64,000 nucleotides of DNA from Shewanella salipaludis (GCF_012911865.1 NZ_JAAXYH010000004.1:62001-126000), one strand, 5' to 3'. Positions 36,582-46,805 are shown, numbered from the stretch's first letter. Numbers and translations: made by a program. Notes: generated from the letters alone by a model not told the origin.

Positions 36582-37547
36582 ATGAGCAGAAGAGCCAAGT
36601 TAACCCACAGCAAGTTGCCCATATCCGGGCGTATCCTGATGTTTTTTATCCGTCATCTGCAACAGGCCATGGCCAGCATGGGAGAGCTGTGGCGCACTCC
36701 CGTCTCCTCCCTCATGACCATGGCGGTGCTCGGGGTGAGCCTGAGTCTGCCGGCGGCCTTGCAGGTGTTGGTCAAGAATGCCGAGACAGTGACCCAGTCC
36801 TGGAACAGTGCCGCGGAAATTTCCCTGTTTGTCGAAGACAATCGCAGCGAGCAGTCGATCCAGAGCCTGCTCGCCCGCCTCAGGGGCAATGCCCGGATAG
36901 CCGAGGTCAAGTACATCAGCCGGGCCGAGGCGCTTGAAGAGTTTCAGCACCTGTCCGGCTTCGGTGAGGCCTTGTCCTATCTGGACACCAACCCCTTGCC
37001 CTCGGTGGTGGTGGTGACCCCGAGTGGCAAATATTCGACCCCGGCGAGGGCCAGGGAATTGCTGGCCCAGCTGGAGCGCGAGCCCGAGGTGAGCTTTGGC
37101 CGTTTGGATATCGAATGGCTGGAGCGCCTGCAGGCCATGGTGCGCCTGTTGGAGCGTACCGTGTTGGCCATAGCTGCCCTCCTGGTGCTGGCGGTGGTGC
37201 TGGTGATAGGCAACACCATTCGCCTGGCGATAATGAACCGCAGGACAGAGATAGAAGTGATGAAATTGGTGGGCGCCACCGAGGCCTTCATCCAAAGGCC
37301 CTTCCTCTATACCGGCATCTGGTATGGGGTGATAGGCGGGGTGCTGGCCTGGAGCATAATCAATCTCCTGGTCTGGTACCTGGACTCTGCCCTGGGCGAG
37401 TTGCTTGGGCTCTATGGCAGCCAGTTGTCCATGCAGTCACTGAGTTTCGCTGAGCTGTTGCAGTTGGTGCTGCTGGCGTCTTTTCTCGGCTGGTTAGGCT
37501 CTTACCTGTCGGTACGCCAGCATCTGCGGGCCATAGAACCCGCTTGA
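36582..37547 (+). CDS. ftsX: Cell-division membrane protein FtsX
   Basis: A 321-residue protein with four membrane segments and a large periplasmic loop between the first two (~75-180), which in other species binds EnvC-type amidase activators. The cytoplasmic N-terminus is basic. The AIALLVLAVVLVIGNTIRLAI-type helix followed by NRRTEIEVMKLVGAT is the FtsX/MacB-like permease signature. It works with FtsE. Confidence 0.95.
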   Translation: MSRRAKLTHSKLPISGRILMFFIRHLQQAMASMGELWRTPVSSLMTMAVLGVSLSLPAALQVLVKNAETVTQSWNSAAEISLFVEDNRSEQSIQSLLARLRGNARIAEVKYISRAEALEEFQHLSGFGEALSYLDTNPLPSVVVVTPSGKYSTPARARELLAQLEREPEVSFGRLDIEWLERLQAMVRLLERTVLAIAALLVLAVVLVIGNTIRLAIMNRRTEIEVMKLVGATEAFIQRPFLYTGIWYGVIGGVLAWSIINLLVWYLDSALGELLGLYGSQLSMQSLSFAELLQLVLLASFLGWLGSYLSVRQHLRAIEPA

Positions 37548-37655
37548 GCCGGCCCGCCGGAACCGGGGTCACCTTAGATGAACATTTATTTATTTGAATT
37601 GTCTACCTTAAGGTGGGCAGAATAGGTCAGGACCCACCCGGGTCGCCGGGTGAGG

Positions 37656-37684
37656 TTGACATACTCTGTCAGATAGTCGATAGT
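37656..37684 (+). promoter_or_regulatory. Possible sigma-70 promoter of rpoH
   Basis: A perfect -35 TTGACA (37656-37661) is separated by 17 bp from GATAGT (37679-37684), a partial -10 box, about 65 bp before the rpoH start. A short hairpin (CACCCGG...CCGGGTG) lies just upstream and could weakly end ftsX transcription. No transcription start is known. Confidence 0.45.
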
Positions 37685-37749
37685 TCTTGGGCTTATTCAG
37701 CAGCCTTAATCTGGATAAGTTCCTTAAGTGGTAAAGAGTAGGAGAGCGC

Positions 37750-38610
37750 ATGACCTTTCAAACGCAATCAATGGCACTGACGGTTCCCCGCGGAAGCAGC
37801 AGTCTAGAGGCTTATATTCATTCGGTAACCAGCATCAACATGCTGGGGGCAGAGGAAGAATATGAGCTGGCGAAGCGTTTGCAGGAAACCGGCGATCTGC
37901 AGGCGGCGAAGCAGCTCATCATGTCGCACCTGAGATTCGTGGTGCATGTCGCCAAGGGGTATCTCGGCTATGGCTTGCCGCAGGCGGACCTGATCCAGGA
38001 AGGCAACATAGGCCTGATGAAGGCGGTCAAACGTTTCGATCCCGATGTGGGCGTGCGTCTGGTGTCATTCGCAGTGCATTGGATCAAGGCAGAAATTCAT
38101 GAATATGTGCTGAAGAACTGGCGCATAGTCAAAGTGGCGACCACCAAGGCGCAACGTAAATTATTCTTCAACATCCGCAAGGCCAAGACACGTCTGGGTT
38201 GGTTCAGCGATGAAGAAGTCACCATGGTGGCGGAAAATCTAGGGGTGTCCAAGGCGGATGTGACCGAGATGGAGTCGCGCATGGCGGCCCAGGATCCGGC
38301 CTTCGATCTGACCAACGACCAGGATGACGAGCATGACTTCGCGCCTGTGCATTATCTGGAAGATCACTCCTCGGATCTGGCCACCCAAGTAGAACAGGAC
38401 AACTGGGAGAGCAATTCCCAAGCGCGTCTCCTGTCTGCCATCAAGACCCTGGATGAGCGCAGCCAGCACATATTGCAGGCCCGCTGGTTGGATGAAGACA
38501 ACAAGACCACACTGCAGGAACTGGCGGCGACCTACCAGGTATCGGCCGAACGCATTCGTCAGCTGGAAAAGAATGCCATGAATAAGCTCAAGGCCTGCAT
38601 GGAAATCTAG
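37750..38610 (+). CDS. rpoH: Heat-shock sigma factor RpoH (sigma 32)
   Basis: A 286-residue sigma factor. Region 2 ([16 protein letters not shown]... and [19 protein letters not shown]) binds the -10 element; the RpoH box [12 protein letters not shown], found only in sigma-32 proteins, governs chaperone-dependent control and degradation; region 4 ends with the helix-turn-helix near [20 protein letters not shown]. The ribosome site AGGAG is strong. It directs heat-shock gene transcription. In E. coli its mRNA is a thermosensor; I did not attempt to fold this one. Confidence 0.97.
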   Translation: MTFQTQSMALTVPRGSSSLEAYIHSVTSINMLGAEEEYELAKRLQETGDLQAAKQLIMSHLRFVVHVAKGYLGYGLPQADLIQEGNIGLMKAVKRFDPDVGVRLVSFAVHWIKAEIHEYVLKNWRIVKVATTKAQRKLFFNIRKAKTRLGWFSDEEVTMVAENLGVSKADVTEMESRMAAQDPAFDLTNDQDDEHDFAPVHYLEDHSSDLATQVEQDNWESNSQARLLSAIKTLDERSQHILQARWLDEDNKTTLQELAATYQVSAERIRQLEKNAMNKLKACMEI

Positions 38611-38633
38611 CCTGTCTCACCTTTCCTGAAATA

Positions 38634-38657
38634 AAACCTGCCGCGGCAGGTTTTTTT
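38634..38657. terminator. Bidirectional terminator between rpoH and menE
   Basis: The palindrome AAACCTGCC/GGCAGGTTT around GC is followed by a seven-T run on the plus strand, and TTTTATTT follows on the minus strand. It sits between convergent rpoH and menE and can serve both. Confidence 0.88.
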
Positions 38658-38680
38658 AGGCCCGTTATCCCCGATAAGAC

Positions 38681-40123
38681 TCAGCTGCCTGGCGGCTTAG
38701 CCTTGAGCACGGTGGCGATTACCCGCTTGCGGGCGAGCTTCAGGCTGCCCTGGTCGGCCAGCTCGGGCCAGGGATAGTAGCGGCGCGGGCGCTTGAAGCC
38801 GGCAATCCTTGGCTGCAGAAACCCCTGCAGCTCGGCCGGATCCGGCAGCTCACCGCGAATGATGGCACTGGGCAGCAGGCCAAATTCGGCATCGGCTTCG
38901 CCGAAGACTATGGCCTCCTCTATGGCCGGATGTAGCCTGAGGGCATTTTCTATTTCTTCCGGTTGGATATTCTCGCCGCCACAGATGAACTGATTATCGA
39001 CCCTGCCCAGCAGCCGCAGGCGGCCGGCGCCATCGACGAGACCCCTGTCTCCGCTGCAGAACCAGCCTTGGTCGTCGAGCTCCTTACACACTTTCCCCGC
39101 CTGCAGATAACCCAGGAAGAGGGTTTCCCCCCTGACCCAGATGACCCCATCGACCAGTTTGAGTTGCCTGTATGGCAGCAGGCTGCCGCTGTTGCCGTCG
39201 GCCCGTGCCTGTCCTGTGGTGATCTGCGAGCTCATTTCCGTCATGCCATAACTGCAGAAGGCCGGCAGCCGGCTCCGCGCCAGGGCGTCCAGCAGCGCCT
39301 GTGTCATGGGGCCGCCGCCCAGCAGCAGTGCCTTGAGTGAGCTCTGACCCGGGTCGAATCCCACCCCGTCGGCGTCGCCCAGGAGCAGGCGCCAGAGCTG
39401 GGTCGGCACCAGGGACAGATGGCTTATGGCGTCGCGGCGGATCTGCCCGGCGAGCGACAGCCGGGGATCCGGCAGGGCGATACAGGCGCCGGCGAGGGCG
39501 CAGCGGTTGAGTATGGCCAGGCCGCCGATATGGAACAGCGGCAGTGAAAGCAGCCAGCTATCTCCGGGCGCGAGCGGGATTAGGCTGCGGGCGCCGGCGG
39601 CGCTGGCAATATGGTTGTTCAGGCTATGCACCGCCGCCTTGGGCTTGCCGCTGGAACCCGAGGTGAAGATGATGTTTACCGCCTGGCCGGCGTCTATGAC
39701 GGGCGGTGACAGCTTGCCCTGCGCCTCCGGCTCATCCTCGAGCCCGAGGCTCAGATCCGCAGCGCCCCGGGCCGCGGCCGGCTCATACCAGATAGCCGTC
39801 AGGGCAAACTCCCGGCGCATGGCCCGAATTTGCCCGGGTGGCAGCCTGGGGGAGAGGGGGCAAAAGAGAAAGCCGTTATCGACACAGGCCCAGTAGAGCA
39901 GTATGGCCTCCAGGCCGTTGCCCGAGACGCAGCCGAGGCGAGCGCCGGGCTCCAGACCCTGGCGCTTCAGCCTTTGCCCCAGTTGCAATACCCGCCGGCT
40001 CAGCTCGCGATAGCTCAGCGCCAAACCCTCTTGGTCATAGGCATTTGGAGAGGGGTTAAACCTCAGGGCTATGGCATTGGGGCGGCGCAGCGCCGTGGCA
40101 TGCAGTGGCGAAATATTCACCAT
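38681..40123 (-). CDS. menE: O-succinylbenzoate-CoA ligase
   Basis: A 480-residue acyl-CoA synthetase of the adenylate-forming family. It has the P-loop IIFTSGSSGKPKAA, the SYGMTEMSSQ motif, the GDRG and RVDNQFICGGENIQPEE hinge motifs, and a C-terminal lid. It activates o-succinylbenzoate to its CoA thioester in menaquinone synthesis. ATG 40123 (MVNISPLHATALRR) is preferred; an upstream in-frame ATG at 40168 lies deep in menC. Its start overlaps the menC stop by 7 bp, with a GAGGCAGG ribosome site inside menC. Confidence 0.93.
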   Translation of the reverse strand: MVNISPLHATALRRPNAIALRFNPSPNAYDQEGLALSYRELSRRVLQLGQRLKRQGLEPGARLGCVSGNGLEAILLYWACVDNGFLFCPLSPRLPPGQIRAMRREFALTAIWYEPAAARGAADLSLGLEDEPEAQGKLSPPVIDAGQAVNIIFTSGSSGKPKAAVHSLNNHIASAAGARSLIPLAPGDSWLLSLPLFHIGGLAILNRCALAGACIALPDPRLSLAGQIRRDAISHLSLVPTQLWRLLLGDADGVGFDPGQSSLKALLLGGGPMTQALLDALARSRLPAFCSYGMTEMSSQITTGQARADGNSGSLLPYRQLKLVDGVIWVRGETLFLGYLQAGKVCKELDDQGWFCSGDRGLVDGAGRLRLLGRVDNQFICGGENIQPEEIENALRLHPAIEEAIVFGEADAEFGLLPSAIIRGELPDPAELQGFLQPRIAGFKRPRRYYPWPELADQGSLKLARKRVIATVLKAKPPGS

Positions 40124-41181
40124 GGACCTGCCTCGGCGAGCAGTGTCAGCTGCTCCTGGCCCAGGCATTCGGCTTTGCCGGAGGAGACGAGCAAGTCCTG
40201 CGCGAAGGCGCCCAGGGTGTCTATTCCCGGCGCTTCATCCGGGGTGAGCCGGCTCGCCAGCGCCGCGATGGCGGCGATCCCCAGGCTGGTCTCCAGGCTG
40301 GAGCCCAGGATACAACGCAGCCCCATGGCATTGGCCCGGCCGATAAATTCCCTCAACAGCCCCAGCTCGCCGAACAACATGGGTTTGATGCATAAGGCGA
40401 CAAGCCCAGGGTGGGGTGCCAGGCTGAAGCCGGCCTGGTGCAGGCTCTCATCCAGGGCGTAGCCGAGTCCCAGCGCCCGGTGGAAGGCGATGTTTTCCGC
40501 CAGGGTGCGGCACGGCTCCTCTATATACTCTATGGCCGACTTGGGCAGGCAAGCCCCGAAGGCGATGGCCTGCTCCAGATCCCATCCCTGGTTGGCATCC
40601 AGCCTGAGCTTGAACTCTGGCCTGATGGCGAGGACCTCATGCAGCAACTTAAGCTCGGTGGCGGCATGGGTCTGGGCCACCTTGAGCTTGACCCTGGTGA
40701 TGCCGGCCGGCAGGGCGCGGATCCGCGCCGCCGCTTGGCGTGGGTCCTCGCCTGGGTTGAGGTAGATGAGGGGAATGGGCACGGCTGCCGTCGGCTGCGT
40801 CCGCGCGGGTCTATGGTCGCAAGCGCCGCTTAGCCTGGCATGCAGTAGGCTGAGGCCGTAGGCGGCGGAGGCCAGTTCACAGCCCTGGGCGGCCCGCCTC
40901 AGGCTGGCCAGAGGTTGCTGGAGCAGTGTCGGCAGCAGCAGGCGCAGGTATTGCGTGACCTCATGGAGTGACTCCGGGCTGAAGCCCGTCAGCGGCCGGC
41001 CCTGGGTATCGGCACCGGACAGGGGGGCTATTTCGACCCAGGCCCGCCTCACAGCCCCAGCGGCCGTCCGGCTGCTGGCCTGCAGCACCAGGCCCCGGCG
41101 CTCGGCAATCCTCTGCCTGGCCACGGCCAGCGGCGGCGTCAGGGGGATCCGATAGTGATACAGGCGCAGTGAGCTCAGCAT
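40117..41181 (-). CDS. menC: O-succinylbenzoate synthase
   Basis: A 354-residue member of the enolase superfamily. The barrel shows the catalytic lysine region VKLKVAQ, the first metal ligand in LRLDANQGW, the second in YIEEPC, and a second catalytic lysine in LCIKPML. It dehydrates SHCHC to o-succinylbenzoate. The protein is somewhat longer than E. coli MenC, as is usual in Shewanella-type sequences. Its start overlaps the menH stop by 7 bp. Confidence 0.93.
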   Translation of the reverse strand: MLSSLRLYHYRIPLTPPLAVARQRIAERRGLVLQASSRTAAGAVRRAWVEIAPLSGADTQGRPLTGFSPESLHEVTQYLRLLLPTLLQQPLASLRRAAQGCELASAAYGLSLLHARLSGACDHRPARTQPTAAVPIPLIYLNPGEDPRQAAARIRALPAGITRVKLKVAQTHAATELKLLHEVLAIRPEFKLRLDANQGWDLEQAIAFGACLPKSAIEYIEEPCRTLAENIAFHRALGLGYALDESLHQAGFSLAPHPGLVALCIKPMLFGELGLLREFIGRANAMGLRCILGSSLETSLGIAAIAALASRLTPDEAPGIDTLGAFAQDLLVSSGKAECLGQEQLTLLAEAGPW

Positions 41182-41957
41182 GGGCTGTGCTCTCCCAGGG
41201 CGGCAAGCAAGCGTTGGCCGAACTCGGTCGCCGCCTGCAGATGCAGGTTATGGCCCGCATCTTCCAGGCAATGCCATTGCAGCCCTGGGCTCTGCCAGTC
41301 GGCGGCCAGGGCGGAAAACTTGCGGTCCAGGGCGCCGCTGAAGTAATGACATGGGCAGCCGAGTCCGGCCGGCACGGAGCTTAGATCTTGCTGCAGCGCC
41401 AGCGAGGTGGCCCTGTAGCAGTTCAGCAGTGACAGGGACGAATTGTGGCTGCGGCGGGCGACTAATGCCTCCCTGGCCTCGGGCGTCAGCTCGGCGAACG
41501 TGGGGGATGCATACCAGAGCCGCAGAAATTCGCGTATGGGTGCGTGCTCGAGGCGCTCGGCCCAGAGGCTATCGCTCTCGCGCCGCGCCGCCCGCTCCGC
41601 CGCGGTGGTCAGCCCTGGATGGCTGGACTCCAGGCTGAGGCTGAGCAAGCGGGTGGGAAATTCCTTGGCGAGCTGCAGCGCTATGCGGCCGCCGAGGGAG
41701 TAACCCAGCAGGTGAAATTGCCCTATGCCTCTGGCCTCCAGGCTCTGGATTATTTCGGCCGCACAGGCGGACAGGCCAGGGGTTGGCAGTTCGACGGCCC
41801 GGCTGTCGCCATGGCCTGGGAGATCTATGCAGAGGCAGTGAAAGTGCCGGCCGAGCAATGGCAGCATGGCCCGCCAGTCATGCCTGTCGCCGAGGAAACC
41901 ATGCAGCAACACCAGCGGCGGCAAGTGCCCGGCACCGTGGCGCGTCATGGCCAGCAT
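41175..41957 (-). CDS. menH: SHCHC synthase MenH
   Basis: A 260-residue alpha/beta hydrolase: oxyanion region LHGFLGDRHDW, nucleophile elbow GYSLGG, late Asp in FSGALDRKF and His in DAGHNLHLQ. MenH removes pyruvate from SEPHCHC to give SHCHC. I use ATG 41957, which overlaps the menD stop in a TGATG arrangement; ATG 41948 and the upstream in-frame ATG 41975 are alternatives. Between menD and menC, the assignment to the menaquinone pathway is secure. Confidence 0.92.
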   Translation of the reverse strand: MLAMTRHGAGHLPPLVLLHGFLGDRHDWRAMLPLLGRHFHCLCIDLPGHGDSRAVELPTPGLSACAAEIIQSLEARGIGQFHLLGYSLGGRIALQLAKEFPTRLLSLSLESSHPGLTTAAERAARRESDSLWAERLEHAPIREFLRLWYASPTFAELTPEAREALVARRSHNSSLSLLNCYRATSLALQQDLSSVPAGLGCPCHYFSGALDRKFSALAADWQSPGLQWHCLEDAGHNLHLQAATEFGQRLLAALGEHSPC

Positions 41958-43714
41958 CAGCCTTGCCTGACCCACTGGTTGAGGGCGGTTATCTGCGCGC
42001 TCGCCTGGGTCTGGCCTATGCCGACCTCGATCACCGAGGCGCCCGGATAAGCCAGTGCATCCAGGTAGGCGGCCTCGAAGGCCTGCAGATCTTCGGCATG
42101 ATTGTAGGCCAGGCCGAACATGGCGGCGGCATACCCGAAGTTCAGCCCATGCGCCATGCGGTAATAGTCGTGTCGCAGCGCTTCGTCCGGCACGGGCAGC
42201 AGGTTGAAGATGTTGCCGCCATCGTTGTTGAGCACCACTATGACCAAGGTGCTTTGCAGCTTGCCGGCCAGCGCCAGGGAGTTGAGGTCGTGCAGCTGGG
42301 ACATATCCCCTATCAGCAGAGTGGTCGGCCTGGCCTGGTGGGCGGCGATGCCGCAGCAGGTCGCCAGCAGGCCGTCGATACCCGAAGCGCCGCGGTTGCT
42401 GAACACGGGCAGGGGCTCAGGGGTCACGGGGGCATACATGTCGTACAGGCGGATCGGCAGGCTGTTGCCTATGAACAACTGCCCCGCGGCCGAGGGGAAA
42501 GGGGTGGTTGCCACAATGCGGATGACCTGGGCCTCGCCGAACTCGCCCTCGTCTATGTGGCAAGCGAATAGGCCATGCAGGGCGTCGTTCATGGGGACCA
42601 GTGGCAGTGCCCAGTTGGCGGCACTGGAGCGTGGCCAGCTCAAGGTGGTGAACCGACAAATACTCGCCTGCCATAGCTGTTTGGCGCTGTGGTTGGGATC
42701 CAGCCTGTCGGTGTCCGGCAGCAGTTGCCAATAGCTATGCCAGTCCTGCTCGGCAAGGTAGGCCTGCAGGCGTTTGGAAATCAGGCGCCCGCCTACCAGC
42801 AGCAGCCTGTCGGCCTGTTGCAGCAGTGCCCTGGCCCTGGGCTGCAGCAGAAGTTGATCTATGTTGCCCAGCGCCGCCGAATGTTGACGCAGTTGGGACT
42901 GACCATCGACCAGCAGTGGCCAGCCGAGTTTCTGTGCCAGAGTGATCAGCTGCTGCGGCTGTGCGTCCGCCGTCAGGGCGCCGACCACTATCACCCCCTT
43001 GCCGTGGGCGAAACGCAGCAGGGCATCCGAGCTTGGCAGGCTGCTGATGCTCGCCTGGCTGTAGCGGGTGAAGGGATGGCCGTCCCTGTGCCAGCGCCGC
43101 AACTCCTTGCCGTAGGGTTCGAGTGCCTGGCCGAGATCCAGGCCAGCGTCATCGGGATACAGGGGCTCACGGTACATGCAGTTGATATGCACTGGGCCCG
43201 TCTGCTGGGCGAGCAGCGCATCCAGCGAACTGAGCAGGGCCCTTGGCCCCATACGATCGTCGGGCGGCGGCAGGTTCAGCTGTCTGGCATAGACGCCGAA
43301 GAGCCCTGGCTGGGGGATGGCCTGATTGGCACCGCAGTCGAGCAATTCCATTGGCCGGTCGGCGGAGAGTATGACGAGTGGCACCCGGGTCAGGCTGGCT
43401 TCGATCACCGCCGGCAGCAGGTTCGCCACCGCAGTGCCCGAGGTGGTGATGACGGCCACCGGGGTCTGGCTGGCCTTGGCCAGTCCCAGGGCCATGAAGC
43501 CCAGTCCCCGTTCGTCGAAGTGCAGGTGGCGGCTGAATTTGTCCTGCCCGGCGAGGGCCAGGGTCAGCGGGGTGGAGCGGGAGCCGGGTGCCAGGCAGAC
43601 ATGCCGTACCCCCAAGCGCGCCAGCTCTTCCAGTATGAGGCTGCCCCAGAGCAGGTTCAGCTGCGCCTCTGTGCCTGCCTGTCCGGTTTCTGTTGCGAGC
43701 GTGCCTGTCTGCAT
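41957..43714 (-). CDS. menD: SEPHCHC synthase MenD
   Basis: A 585-residue thiamine-diphosphate enzyme. The N-terminal domain ([13 protein letters not shown] and [16 protein letters not shown] with its catalytic Glu) and the C-terminal cofactor-binding [23 protein letters not shown] segment identify MenD. It adds succinic semialdehyde from 2-oxoglutarate to isochorismate. It is the first gene of menD-menH-menC-menE, a fully overlapping operon for menaquinone; menF, menB and menA are not in this window. The promoter should lie within the ~100 bp upstream, but I see no clear boxes. Confidence 0.95.
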   Translation of the reverse strand: MQTGTLATETGQAGTEAQLNLLWGSLILEELARLGVRHVCLAPGSRSTPLTLALAGQDKFSRHLHFDERGLGFMALGLAKASQTPVAVITTSGTAVANLLPAVIEASLTRVPLVILSADRPMELLDCGANQAIPQPGLFGVYARQLNLPPPDDRMGPRALLSSLDALLAQQTGPVHINCMYREPLYPDDAGLDLGQALEPYGKELRRWHRDGHPFTRYSQASISSLPSSDALLRFAHGKGVIVVGALTADAQPQQLITLAQKLGWPLLVDGQSQLRQHSAALGNIDQLLLQPRARALLQQADRLLLVGGRLISKRLQAYLAEQDWHSYWQLLPDTDRLDPNHSAKQLWQASICRFTTLSWPRSSAANWALPLVPMNDALHGLFACHIDEGEFGEAQVIRIVATTPFPSAAGQLFIGNSLPIRLYDMYAPVTPEPLPVFSNRGASGIDGLLATCCGIAAHQARPTTLLIGDMSQLHDLNSLALAGKLQSTLVIVVLNNDGGNIFNLLPVPDEALRHDYYRMAHGLNFGYAAAMFGLAYNHAEDLQAFEAAYLDALAYPGASVIEVGIGQTQASAQITALNQWVRQG

Positions 43715-43814
43715 AGTGACTTCTTTGCCTCATGCCGGGAGCCTGGAGAGTCAGGCCGGGTCTGATTGAAACTCTGCAAGATAACTCATTCTATGTCTAG
43801 GATTTTAAATATCT

Positions 43815-44255
43815 TTATCCCTGATTATTGATCCATTCACTCATGACCACATGGGTCTTGATCCTCAGTATGTCCGTGTGGGTGTCTATATATTCGCGGA
43901 TCTCATGCAGGCGCCGCATGGAGTCGGCATGCACATACACAAGGAGATCCATTTCGCCCGTGATGCCGCGGCAGGTGACGACTTCGGGGATCGACAGGAA
44001 TACGTGGGCGACGTCGTCGCACCTGGGACATTTATGCTGGATCTCGAAATAGGCGGAGACGCCTTCCTTCTGGGATTCGCTCAGCAACACCTGGTAGCCA
44101 CGTATTATGCCCGTCTGTTCCAGCTTCTTGATGCGCTCCGAGACGGCACTGCGGGACAGGTTCACTTGCTGGGCCAGGCGCGAGACGCTCTGGCGGGCAT
44201 CCTGTCTGAGGGCTGTGATGATGGCTTTATCGAACTTATCCAAGGCACACTCCAT
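43815..44255 (-). CDS. Lrp/AsnC-family transcriptional regulator
   Basis: A 146-residue regulator with an N-terminal helix-turn-helix (LDKFDKAIITALRQDARQ... and VNLSRSAVSERIKKLEQTGII) and a C-terminal RAM ligand-binding domain with the typical GEMDLLVYVHAD strand. Such proteins form octamers and sense amino acids. It is divergent from an amino acid exporter-type permease 138 bp away, so local control of that gene by an amino acid signal is likely. The effector is unknown. Confidence 0.9.
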   Translation of the reverse strand: MECALDKFDKAIITALRQDARQSVSRLAQQVNLSRSAVSERIKKLEQTGIIRGYQVLLSESQKEGVSAYFEIQHKCPRCDDVAHVFLSIPEVVTCRGITGEMDLLVYVHADSMRRLHEIREYIDTHTDILRIKTHVVMSEWINNQG

Positions 44256-44392
44256 TATGGGAACGTTTTGACGGTTTTTGGGCTATTTCCCGTCACTTTG
44301 CCGGTATCGGCTTTAGAGTGCCGGGAGATGACGGCAGATTGTCGAGTGAAATCCCATTATACTGACGGCAATTAACCCCCGGATTTTAACAG

Positions 44393-45652
44393 ATGAATCA
44401 AAATACTGGAACAATAGGACGCTGGCAGGGTGCCGGATTGATGGCCACCACTTTGCTGGGTACAGGGGTGTTTATCCTGCCGCAAATGACGATCGCCAAG
44501 GCGGACAGCGGCGCCTTGCTGGCCTGGCTCCTGCTGACCCTGGCGATCATCCCCGTCACCCTGGTATTCGGCCGCTTGGCGAGCGTGTTTCCCCATGCGG
44601 CGGGGCCGGCCTACTTCGTCGAGAAGGCCTTCGGTCGCACGGCCGGACGGACCATAGGGCTGATATTCCTGTTGGTGGTGCCCATGGGCGCCCCGGCCGC
44701 GATCCTCATGACCTTCCAGTTCGTCAATGCCCTGGTGCCGCTGGCCGGCTGGACTCAGGTCGGCACCGAGCTGCTGCTCATCCTGGGGTTATTCCTGCTC
44801 AACCTGCGCGGCATTCAGGTGTCGGCCAAGCTGCAATTCGCACTGACCCTGGGGATAGTGGCCGTGGTGGTGGCGCTCTTCGGCGCCGCCGGCCTGAACC
44901 TGGATGGCCTGCAAGCCTCGGCGCAGGGGTTCAGCCCGCAGACGCCGCTGGTGATGGCGGCCGCCGGCATCGCCTTCTGGAGTTTTCTCGGGGTCGAAGC
45001 CATGACACATCTGGCCAATGATTTTCGCCGTCCGGACAGGGACATGATCCCGGCCATGATGCTGGGCACAGGCCTGGTGGGACTCATCTACCTCGCCTGC
45101 ACCCTGTTGCTCTTGTTGGTGCCGACCGACTCCGGGGTGGCCATGATAGGGGTGTTCGATCGCCTGCTCGGCGGTTACGGCGCTCAGGTGATCGGCATTT
45201 TGGGGATCGCCAGCGGTTTGGCGACGGTGAACGTGTATTCCGCCAGCGCCGCCCGCCTACTCTGGAGCTTCAGCCGCGAAGGCATATTGCCGCGCCGCTT
45301 CGACAGCCTCAATGGCCACGGAGTGCCGGTGCGGGCGTTGGCGGCCATCCTGGGGCTGATGGCCTGTGTGCTGGTGCTGACCTTCGTCACAGGGCAGGAG
45401 TTGGAACATCTGATCTCCTGGACCAATGGGGTGTTCGTCATCATCTATCTGATGTCCATGCTGGCGGCGGCCAGGCTGCTGAGCAAGCGCTATCTGCCCC
45501 TGGTGCTGCTCGGCTGCTTGTTTTGTCTCGCCCTGGGGCTGTCCCTGGGAGCGAACATGACCTACGCCTGTCTGCTGGTGGCCGTGGTGGCGCCCTTCCT
45601 CTGGTGGCAGAAGTCCCACCTGGTTCGCAAGCAGGTGCTGGCGAAGCGCTAG
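44393..45652 (+). CDS. yjeH: Amino acid transporter of the APC family, YjeH type
   Basis: A 419-residue inner-membrane protein with about twelve hydrophobic segments. The first helix (GAGLMATTLLGTGVFILPQMTIAKA) closely resembles E. coli YjeH, which exports methionine and branched-chain amino acids. A divergent Lrp-like regulator supports an amino acid link. The ribosome site is weak. A strong terminator follows 20 bp after the stop. Confidence 0.85.
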   Translation: MNQNTGTIGRWQGAGLMATTLLGTGVFILPQMTIAKADSGALLAWLLLTLAIIPVTLVFGRLASVFPHAAGPAYFVEKAFGRTAGRTIGLIFLLVVPMGAPAAILMTFQFVNALVPLAGWTQVGTELLLILGLFLLNLRGIQVSAKLQFALTLGIVAVVVALFGAAGLNLDGLQASAQGFSPQTPLVMAAAGIAFWSFLGVEAMTHLANDFRRPDRDMIPAMMLGTGLVGLIYLACTLLLLLVPTDSGVAMIGVFDRLLGGYGAQVIGILGIASGLATVNVYSASAARLLWSFSREGILPRRFDSLNGHGVPVRALAAILGLMACVLVLTFVTGQELEHLISWTNGVFVIIYLMSMLAAARLLSKRYLPLVLLGCLFCLALGLSLGANMTYACLLVAVVAPFLWWQKSHLVRKQVLAKR

Positions 45653-45672
45653 CCTTCGGTTGCTTCAGCATA

Positions 45673-45698
45673 AAAAGCCCTGCACTCAGGGCTTTTTT
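45673..45698 (+). terminator. Intrinsic terminator after the YjeH-type gene
   Basis: A 10-bp stem, AAAAGCCCTG paired with CAGGGCTTTT around CACT, with a T-run on the plus strand. Confidence 0.92.
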
Positions 45699-46003
45699 GT
45701 GCCGCTTATATTTTTGTCTCAATTCCAAGTCCAACTGTCCCTTTGGTCCCTTGCACTACGCCTGGAAGGCTTTAGCCGCTCTATTGTCATTCAAGATACT
45801 GTTTCTATTAATAATTACCCCTGGCTTTGCGGATTGCCACACCCATGGCAACAACATCTGGGGCGGCGCTTTCAAAGTATTTGTTTACCTTTTCTAAGAC
45901 AAACACGAATATTTACAAATGACCAACATCTGTTGCGGGGGAATTGGCTATCCTGTGGCGCTATGAGATTTATGAGTTGAACCGAGTCAATCTGGAGTTA
46001 AAC
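45699..46003. other. Gap upstream of the exported methyltransferase
   Basis: About 305 bp with lower G+C than the flanking genes. It ends with the ribosome site CTGGAG of the next gene. No further gene, RNA or repeat is recognised; short open frames on the plus strand here lack coding character. Confidence 0.4.
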
Positions 46004-46774
46004 ATGAGGATTTTTTCTAAGATGCTACCCGGGATCTTGTTGGGATTGGGCCTGCACCAAGCCGCTGCGGCCGACGCCCCAACGCCTTCCAACCCGGATG
46101 CTATCGCCGCGGCGGTGGATGCCGGGCAACGACTGACCAGGGACAAGCTTAGGGATGCCGACCGCCATCCGCAACAGGTGTTGCAGTTTCTGGAGATAGC
46201 ACCAGGTCAGCGGGTGCTGGATCTGTTTTCCGGTGGGGGCTATTACAGCGAGCTGCTGGCGCGGGTCGTGGGTGAGCGGGGCAAGGTGGTGGCGCACAAT
46301 AATCAGGCGTATCTGCCCTTCGCCAAGGCGGAGCTGGCGGAGCGGGAATATGCGACCCGCTTGCCCAATGTCGAACTCTTGCTGTCCGAGGCCAACGATC
46401 TGACGTTAGCGGCGGCGAGTTTCGATCGCATCTTCTTCGTGCTGGGCTTCCATGACATGTATTACCATGAGGCGGACTGGCCCGAGATAGACAGGGTCAA
46501 GTTGCTGCGGGCCCTCTATCTCAGCCTCAAGCCTGGCGGCTATCTGGCGATCATAGATCACGACGCCTTGCCGGGGGCGGATGTCTCCAGCGCCCATGAA
46601 TATCATAGGCTGGCAAAACAGGAGGTGATAACCCTCATGACCCAGATGGGATTCGAGTTGCTTGCCAGCTCCGAGCTGCTGAAAAACCCCGAGGATCCCT
46701 TGAACATCTCGGTATTCGACCCCAGCATCAAGGGCAAGAGCAGCCGTTACCTGCTCAAATTTACCCGCAACTGA
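46004..46774 (+). CDS. Exported class I SAM-dependent methyltransferase-like protein
   Basis: A 256-residue protein from ATG 46004, with GGAG at proper distance; the frame is open upstream to 45944 but without a ribosome site. Residues 1-20 look like a signal peptide (KMLPGILLGLGLHQAAA-AD). The remainder is a class I methyltransferase fold with motif I VLDLFSGGGYYSELLA, followed by FDRIFFVLGFHDMYYH and LKPGGYLAIIDHDA. SAM is cytoplasmic, so secretion of such an enzyme would be odd; either the signal is a membrane anchor left inside, or the protein has another role. It is monocistronic. Substrate unknown. Confidence 0.75.
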   Translation: MRIFSKMLPGILLGLGLHQAAAADAPTPSNPDAIAAAVDAGQRLTRDKLRDADRHPQQVLQFLEIAPGQRVLDLFSGGGYYSELLARVVGERGKVVAHNNQAYLPFAKAELAEREYATRLPNVELLLSEANDLTLAAASFDRIFFVLGFHDMYYHEADWPEIDRVKLLRALYLSLKPGGYLAIIDHDALPGADVSSAHEYHRLAKQEVITLMTQMGFELLASSELLKNPEDPLNISVFDPSIKGKSSRYLLKFTRN

Positions 46775-46805
46775 CATAGGGCGCTATGTCGGCAGCTTGG
46801 CGCTG

